Shown here: in pieces, positions 57,367 to 64,000 of the stretch
Position numbering within the stretch: the stretch's first letter is position 1
Layout of the letters: each line of letters begins with the position of its first letter
Origin: Tigriopus japonicus
Lineage: Eukaryota > Arthropoda > Copepoda > Harpacticoida > Harpacticidae
Direction: 5' to 3'
Length of the DNA: 64,000 nt
NCBI GenBank assembly: GCA_010645155.1
Contig: JAAGOF010000292.1
Location: 82,267-146,266 of the forward strand
Notes under the pieces: generated by a model
Databases searched by the model: none
What the model saw: the letters and a program-made list of their open reading frames with translations, nothing else
What the model was told of the DNA's origin: nothing
Translations under genes and position numbers: made by a program

Positions 57367-58185
57367 GCATGTCGTCTCTAGTCACTAAAGCCATGGTTAT
57401 TTCCGGATTAGCTGCCTTACGTTTTTCGAGATGAATCAAAAGCCAATTTGTCTGTTACCCGCTTCAGTGCAGTGACAACTCTGAACACTAAAATGTAAAG
57501 CCAGTGATTGATAGGGCCACCATTCAACATCATGAATAAATCATACCAGCAAAACCAGCTTTTTGGCTACCTTAATTGGTAACTGTGCACCCTGACACAA
57601 TGGTTCTGCCACAATTTTGAACAAAAATGTTTGTGAAAGATTTCAACAAGTTAAAATCCAATCTGCTTCCAGCTAGTCTCTCTTACACTGAAAAGAAATG
57701 ACATTTGATCGTAACAATTTGGTTATGTTGATCAAAATGGAGGGGTGTGGTCGGCACAAAGCTTGGCCACATTTTTGAAAGTATCTTTCCTTTGCCTAAA
57801 ATGTTAATAATTAGAAGAGATCAATGAGCTCTTGAGTCTTGGTGGACAGGAAAATTTCACTCGTTTTGGGTTGGAGGTGTCCCCACACCATTCCCCTTTC
57901 TCAGGGACCGACTAAAATTTGATTCACGTCATTCCCGTCATTCTCTGCTTTTTCGTGTTTTAAATCAAGGTACAACTCTGCATGAAGAAAACACCAGACA
58001 AACTGCGACACTTGAGGTTCACCCAATGATTAATTACTTATTTGCTTTTAAATCACATCCTAAAACTAACCAATAAACATTCTAGAAGTTAGGAAGGGCA
58101 CACTGGACATTGGATTGATTCAATGTATCCATGCATGTCTGTAACATCTTGGTCCAGATTAATACCACGATACAACTTTCTTGTA
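57367..58185. other. No recognisable gene
   Basis: Nothing supported. Confidence 0.45.
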
Positions 58186-58431
58186 GGGGAAGAGATGTGG
58201 TGTCGTGGTTAGCGCAGTTTCCTTTAGTGAGGGAGGTCCCAGGTTCGAATTTCCTCCCCAACCTTTCTCAAGGAAACTTTTAGACGTTAATCCACACCCA
58301 CAGACGGAGAAGCATTCTGATACCGGACTTGAAAATTGCTTATCGGAAAAACTTTGGACGATGTGATGGCTGGCTTCACTGGCCGGGCTAGGCTCAACCC
58401 TCCAACCCTAGCACCAACAATCCAAAAAAAA
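58186..58431 (+). repeat. tRNA-derived SINE (second family), copy 2
   Basis: Full-length match to 28045-28290: GGTGTCGTGGTTAGCGCAG, B box GGTTCGAATT, body GATGTGATGGCTGGCTTC, terminal A-run. Confidence 0.88.
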
Positions 58432-59010
58432 TAGAAGTAAGATTTAGAAATGTTTTGAATAAATGAAATAATGGACCAAAATCTCTTTCTGTGTTCTTTT
58501 TAATTTGGTTTTGACTATTCACAACACAAAACACACATGGACACAAAAAAAGGCGGAAACTTCTTCAAAATAAATCAAATGGTTTGAATTTAAACTTGCG
58601 CTCTTTTAAATACCTCTTTGAAAATGCCTGCATTTTCTAAGCTTCTGTTAATTCTTGTTGAGCAATAGTTCTCATACCATAATCCAAATTCTGAAATGAC
58701 TATTCATGAGTCAAATGAACTTGACTGATAAATGAGAAATGAAAGAAATGTGGTTCTGCATTGGCATTGTTTTCAGATAGTTCTATTTTTAGCTTTAAAT
58801 CAGCTTTAATCTATCAGCCTCGTTGGATTCAAGCAAATTTACCCGCTGAACATCAATCAATCGATCATTAAAGGAACTTTGCTCATACGATTTTTGATGT
58901 ATCAATCTGAATAATAGCAATGAGCGTCTCATGCGGTAGTTGTTGTGGTACTAAATAGTCGTACAAAGAAGGTACTACAAGATACCCCCTACATCATCTT
59001 CACCACCACC

Positions 59011-59044
<34 letters not shown>

Positions 59045-61486
59045 TTATTGTATACTTGCGTGTGTAGTAGGTGTTTCCTTGTGTTCTGCCACATCATCCC
59101 ATTCAAGGTGATTCTGAATTCTACTTTAGATATTTCACAAGAGAGGTACAGGTAATCCCAATTACGCAAAGAGTTCAGCGTGCTTTTTGGCATGTCTTGG
59201 TGCAATTCGGGAATAGCGTGGTCCAATTTGAAACGTGAAATGATCAACACAGAGGTCCACATCGACACTTGCTAAACGAAAGACCCTGTTGGATTATCTA
59301 ACATCTCAACGTTTTTGTGAATTTCTTTGGCAAATTTCCGCAGTTCTCTCGTTTCCTTATTGCTCCTTCAAATCTCAAAGTTGTCTAGTAGTTGTTCATC
59401 TGGTAGGTTTTGCTCAAAAGTTCACTAATTTCTAAAATGTGACTGAATGTCGTGATCTTGAAAAGGCGGAACCATGGCCATGTTTCGTTGATATTTGTAA
59501 TCGCTGGTTTTCCTATTTCCTCTCAATTACTAGAACAAACTAGATGTTCTGCATATCATACCTGTCGCTTGTGCCGCACTGCAACCGAGAAAAATCTTGA
59601 CAAACCAGAAACATCAACGAGTCTACTAAGAAAGGAGTAGATCCTTTCAGACACTTTTGTGCAACTTGAACTCGGTGGTTTTTATTCGTAACATACGCTC
59701 AGTCCCTCGTTCACTCAATTGCTTACTTGTCTATTGTGATGGAGTCCTTCTGACACGTTCCATGTCCAGAACATTTCATGATGGCCACACTTGACCTTCA
59801 AGTGTATTTCCCACCTTTCTCCACCAAGGATGCAGTATGATGTTGTTGTTGCTGTTGCTGTTGCTGTTGTTCGGCAACGACGATGATGATGATATTTTTG
59901 TGCTTGCGACGGATCAGCCAAGCCAAGGATCTGAAAGAAGGGCAACAAACGCGGATAGATCGAGATGGGAAAAATTGGAAAAGAAGAGGAAGACGAAGAT
60001 AACGAACAACCCGCTGAATTAACTTCTAGCCAACCTGATGCACAAAGATCCAGGCGGGGAAAATGTCTCCACACATGAGAAACAATACGCACCAAGAACA
60101 CGCGAAGATCAAGGCAACTAACTACGCCTTCTTACTGGGTTATTCCCGATTTTGAAGCGATCCTGAAGGTGACGTGTGAAAATGATCATAACAAAATGGC
60201 CAGACGAGGACGCGTTGTTCTACGATCAAAACAACCCACATCACATTGTTGACGCGTCAGGTACAATCGTACCTTTAGAGCCATCCACTTGTATGTGTCT
60301 TGTGTTGATTTAACCAGACAATCGTACTTCTTAAGTGAGATGTTGTCTTTATATGAACAATGCATCAAACCCAACAAATTTTCAACATAATGCGTTAGTA
60401 ATTTCTTAAAAGTGGGTCTGTTTTTTAAGTCAGAATCATAGACATTGTCAAGTCAAACACTTTCTTGATTACATGCAAAGAAAAATAAAGCCCATCATTA
60501 CGAAATGCATTCCCCATAAGACGTATTACCGATAAACTGTAGTACACCACAGACTCCTCTTTCCAGTACTGAATCCCCTGATAACTATTGTACGACATTA
60601 CACCATGGCACGAAAGATGAGTCGTAATCATATTGTGACCCTAAAAATTACGGCAATGCGTGGACAGTTTGGCACGATCAAACTTCGCGTGTGCCCCAAC
60701 AAGTTTTTAGAATAATTTTGGACTAGTTCGGTTTTAATATATACCTAGAGAATGAGAGAGAAGTTATTACTGAAACAGCTATTGTCAATTTGATGTCCGG
60801 TGTTTTCTTCTTGCATGGTTCTACCTGGCTTTAAACCGCTGTAAAAAAAAATGTGAATCGCGGGAAACTAATTTTGCTCGGTCTTGGAGAAAGAGGAGTG
60901 GTTAAGAAACACTTCCAACCAAAAATAACTAAAATATTATTGTCCACCATGATCCAAGATGTCCATAGTATCTCGACTGTTCGTCAATATTTGAGGCAAA
61001 GGAAATACACCATAACAACTGTAGATAAACGTTGAGCCATCCACACTTTCCAATTGGGTTGATAGCATCCCAAATATTATTTCAAAGGAGAGACTGTCTA
61101 CGGGACAAACTGGATGTTAAGTTTTTCAAATTTATAATTGCATTATGAAAATATTTTGGTTCAAAATTACGGCAAATGTTTCATATTAGGGTGTAATGTT
61201 GCAAATCGAGAGTCCAACTGATGAGCTAGTAGTACAGGGAAGAAATATGAAATTCTAATGTCTTAACCACAAGGGCTGGCCCCGCCAAATATACCTCTTT
61301 TATTAAGACTGTTTGACTACACCATCCTGTGACATTTGTACATTTTGCTTTGCTCGACCGCACGTAACAGGATGCACAATTTTTCATAAACACTTATTTG
61401 TGATTAGGGTGAAGGTAAAACGTGGACGCCAGTCCACTTAAAATTAGCTTCAAAAAGCTACTTTGCATTGTTAAAGGACCCGTACA
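58432..61486. other. No recognisable gene; simple repeats
   Basis: Contains a CCA/TCA trinucleotide run at 58998-59045 and a TTG/CTG run at 59838-59872. Short open frames around these runs are composition artefacts. Nothing else could be supported. Confidence 0.45.
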
Positions 61487-61613
61487 TTTCTGTTTCTATT
61501 TCATTTTCTTCTGTTTGAATCACATGTGAAAAACTGAGTGGTCACAACTCCGATATTGATGTCCTAAGCCAGGGATGCTGAAGCAAAAACTAGAACTGTA
61601 TGAACTATTCAAT
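61487..61613 (+). repeat. 127-bp direct repeat, left copy
   Basis: TTTCTGTTTCTATTTCATTT..ATGAACTATTCAAT, identical by eye to 61908-62034. It ends at the assembly gap. Confidence 0.95.
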
Positions 61614-61780
61614 NNNNNNNNNNNNNNNNNNNNNNNNNNNNNNNNNNNNNNNNNNNNNNNNNNNNNNNNNNNNNNNNNNNNNNNNNNNNNNNNNNNNNNN
61701 NNNNNNNNNNNNNNNNNNNNNNNNNNNNNNNNNNNNNNNNNNNNNNNNNNNNNNNNNNNNNNNNNNNNNNNNNNNNNNNN
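61614..61780. other. Assembly gap (167 N)
   Basis: Run of N; its real length is unknown. Confidence 1.
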
Positions 61781-61907
61781 ACAGCCCTAACTTTTGGAGC
61801 CTCTCCCAATACGAGAGCTCTCTCATTCCTGTGATGTTCCTAGTGAAAGATCTTTGGACCTGCTCGACCTTTTGCAAACCTGCTGAACTCATTGGAGCCC
61901 AAATGGT
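61781..61907 (-). pseudogene. LINE family L-A fragment
   Basis: The minus strand encodes SSAGLQKVEQVQRSFTRNI and GMRELSYWERLQKLGL, the L-A post-RT block. The rest of its 3' side is hidden in the gap. Confidence 0.88.
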
Positions 61908-62034
61908 TTTCTGTTTCTATTTCATTTTCTTCTGTTTGAATCACATGTGAAAAACTGAGTGGTCACAACTCCGATATTGATGTCCTAAGCCAGGGATGCT
62001 GAAGCAAAAACTAGAACTGTATGAACTATTCAAT
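61908..62034 (+). repeat. 127-bp direct repeat, right copy
   Basis: Identical by eye to 61487-61613; together they bracket the gap and the L-A fragment. Confidence 0.95.
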
Positions 62035-62142
62035 AAGTTATTTCCCGTAAGCGTTGACAATCTGTTCCAAAATGGCTCGTTTAAAATCGATTGGTAGAGG
62101 CTTGGCAGGATTTGATGATAATTGTTCTACTTGGCGCCGTCT
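62035..62142 (-). CDS. Possible last coding exon of an unknown gene
   Basis: After an acceptor-like TTTTCACTTCAG on the minus strand, the frame reads RRRQVEQLSSNPAKPLPIDF, then KRAILEQIVNAYGK and a stop. It looks like ordinary protein, but it is short, unsupported by an upstream exon I could find, and of unknown family. Confidence 0.25.
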
Positions 62143-62216
62143 CTGAAGTGAAAAGACAAAACAATGGTCCTCAAACATTTCCTGATTTCTCAATCTATTC
62201 CACTTCTTATGTAAGT

Positions 62217-62308
62217 TTCTGCCTTCTATTCAATCGACGAACCGCAGCATGAAACGCATGATGCCAACAAAAATGCCATTGTCGAACCTCTAGACGCGTT
62301 GATTAAAG
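62217..62308 (+). CDS. Possible internal coding exon of an unknown gene
   Basis: Flanked by a pyrimidine-rich acceptor (CACTTCTTATGTAAG) and a consensus donor (AAAG then GTAAGAT). In one frame it reads SAFYSIDEPQHETHD, then NKNAIVEPLDALIK. No family recognised and no partner exon identified. Confidence 0.3.
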
Positions 62309-63670
62309 GTAAGATTACAACTAATGGGCTTTTAGATCGCTTCAGTCCGACTTAAAAGAATAGCATGGGAAAGAGTAGTGAGTGACACACGGTGCTAATT
62401 TCACGATTAAAGGTGATGAGGCAAAATTGCCGATTGCATCCAGAGTTTTCAATCGAAGTCAAATTGGAAATTAGAGCGGATCACCTTGACTAGAACAAAG
62501 GTGGTCGAAAACCGTCATTTATTTGTTGTGCCAAGATTGCTTTTAAGGTGCAAGAGGCAAAAGGAGACATGTTTTCGTGTGCTCTGTAAATGCACGGGAT
62601 AGGAAATTTTTTTACGTTGTTTTAAGCCATTGTTTAACAAAACGAACCAAAAATGTAGGGAAGGCACGCAGATTTGAGAGAATGTTGATGGTTCGAATTC
62701 CACGTTGACCAAAAGATTAGACAAAGGCAATGGATGGATGGAAGACCGGGACAAACGTGCATTAGGCAATTTGTGACACGATAGTGTGAGAAGAAGACCT
62801 TGTTTGTTGCTAATCATCATGTAACATTTGAGATCAACCCTGCACACCATTCATGGTGTGAGTGCTCGAGTCTCTTTCTCCTTTTCCCCATGTGGCCTAT
62901 CGAACGTGGGGAAACTCTGCAACCTGGCCTACACTGATTGCTACAGACACGCTTATCATGCTACCAACCAACCAACCAACCAACCAACGAAGGGGTACTT
63001 CAGTGCTCTTGAAAAAGTACGTGAACTTTCAAGCGCAAGGGTAGCCTTCAAATGCGCTCGATCCAAGATTAACATCGGCATCACCATCCCCTTACCCTTA
63101 CCTTACTCTACTTCCAGCTCTGGTTTGTGCTTTGGCGTCTAAAGAAGTGCTTGAGATTTTGCCATCATGACGATCATGACACCGGACATTGTTTTCCCAC
63201 TTTGAAAATTCTAATGGAGTCAATCTCCTCTTTGAAAACGTCAGATCAAAATATAATCATTCCAAATTTAAGGCGTAAGGGCCCGATTGGGTCTTTGTTT
63301 CTCTTTGAATTTCAGCACACCATTTCCATCCCGGATTTGACTACATAATGTAAAATGTCGAATACGATTCCTGGGGGATGGATCTCGGAGAAATGAACGA
63401 GAGCGAAACTTTGCCCACCATTACCCGGTTTAGAGAATTGCGAGTGAGTGAGTGAGTGAGTACTGGCTGCATCTCTTCTGTGATGTGAACCGGCCCCAAA
63501 GGACGCCAAAAGTTAGTAGCTAGTGAAGAGAAATGAGAATCACGCGCAAGGGAAGCAACAACAGAGCAAGGCACGGAGAGGAAAGGGACGCGGCCGAAAA
63601 ATGAAATAGAGGCTGGCTTGAGCTCAACTAGGGATCGAGGGAAACTGTTTTGCGACATTTTCAACCCCCC
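62309..63670. other. No recognisable gene; upstream region
   Basis: Includes a CCAA tetranucleotide run (62966-62987) and a GAGT run (63444-63459). 63480-63670 is more GC-rich and leads into the promoter below. Confidence 0.45.
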
Positions 63671-63678
63671 TATATATA
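63671..63678 (+). promoter_or_regulatory. TATA box
   Basis: TATATATA after a C-run, with a CATTCC start-like site about 30 bases downstream (63701-63706) and the first ATG of an open signal-peptide frame about 185 bases downstream. Confidence 0.6.
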
Positions 63679-63861
63679 GGCCCTCATCTCTTCCAAGCAA
63701 TCATTCCATTTGAGTGAGTGAACTAGTGAACACCCATCTGTCGTAGTCAACTCTTCTATTTCCAACGACCGGTCATCTATTTAAAGTGGCAAATTGATTG
63801 AACACGTCCAACTCGTCCCACTCAGCCCGAGAGAGAGAGGAGGAGTCGTGGTCACCTCAGT

Positions 63862-64000
63862 ATGGGTTTGAAACGAGGAGGTCCATTGGTGGCTAGCGGG
63901 TCGTTGCTCATCCTCATCTACTATGTGTCCATTCAAAGTGCTTTCGTGAGTGGACAGCATGTGCGCCAAGAGGGTAATGACGAGAGCCAACTCCGAATCC
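63862..64000 (+). CDS. N-terminus of a secreted protein (runs off the window)
   Basis: From ATG 63862 the frame is open to the window edge: MGLKRGGPLVASGSLLILIY, then YVSIQSAFVSGQ, a signal peptide with probable cleavage after the AFVSG region, followed by a charged mature start (REGND-like). Too short to name. The TATA box at 63671 and a 5' UTR of about 160 bases support it. Confidence 0.6.
   Translation, partial: MGLKRGGPLVASGSLLILIYYVSIQSAFVSGQHVRQEGNDESQLRI

Noticed and set aside
58975..59268. 97-codon frame with Asp and Gly runs
   Set aside because: Created by the CCA/TCA microsatellite on the opposite strand.
60853..61035. 60-codon frame with a VRQYLRQRKY-like end, possible Tc1 transposase scrap
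   Set aside because: Resemblance to a helix-turn-helix of Tc1/mariner transposases is too weak, and no inverted repeats or catalytic residues were seen.

Overview
This is a eukaryotic, almost certainly arthropod, genomic window. Its few real genes have GT-AG introns, AATAAA signals, a TATA box and arthropod-type products: a type-2 chitin-binding cuticle protein and a torso-like MACPF protein. A crustacean such as a copepod is my guess, not something the sequence proves. The window is intergenic and transposon-dense, and most long open frames belong to mobile elements.

Host genes. (1) 5555-6713 (+): secreted CBM14/peritrophin-type protein whose first exon is missing or further upstream. (2) 41387-43075 (-): four-exon torso-like/MACPF gene with a reading-frame problem in exon 3. 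(3) 56672-57334 (+): intronless Ly6-like secreted, probably GPI-anchored protein. (4) 63862 to the right edge (+): start of a secreted-protein gene behind a TATA box. Two weak exon candidates lie at 62035-62142 (-) and 62217-62308 (+).

Mobile elements. The commonest is a non-LTR retrotransposon I call L-A: copies or pieces at 1-545, 2105-3160, 12081-12495 plus 18807-19240, 28882-33754 (only near-complete copy), 35362-36061 plus 40332-40690, 49698-51897 and 61781-61907. L-A ORF1 carries three CCCH fingers, ORF1/ORF2 overlap with a U UUU UUA heptamer, and the 3' end folds into two conserved hairpins. A second LINE (L-B, YADD type) is at 21310-22615, 34491-35361 plus 40691-40765 and 48300-48621; further LINE scraps lie at 7215, 9091, 9761 and 11534.

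Nesting can be read directly. A 6.3-kb BEL/Pao element (12496-18801, target duplication AAAGG, internally deleted) sits in an L-A copy. A 4.27-kb Gypsy element (36062-40331, LTRs identical by eye, target duplication CGCC, intact gag and pol with a textbook -1 frameshift cassette) sits in an L-A copy that sits in an L-B copy. The near-complete L-A is itself inserted in a short inverted-repeat element whose uninterrupted relative lies at 19282-20207, and L-A ORF2 is split by an 892-bp hAT-like element with a perfect 8-bp target duplication (CTCATCAT). Another hAT-like element (23748-25033) has terminal GGATTCGGATTC-rich arrays and the duplication CATCGTAA.

Other structure: two tRNA-derived SINE families, a 1.2-kb 31-bp minisatellite with higher-order organisation (46245-47437), a 33-bp minisatellite open in three frames of one strand (45443-45690), several fold-back elements (8017, 20929, 51898, 53504) and an assembly gap (61614-61780) flanked by identical 127-bp repeats.
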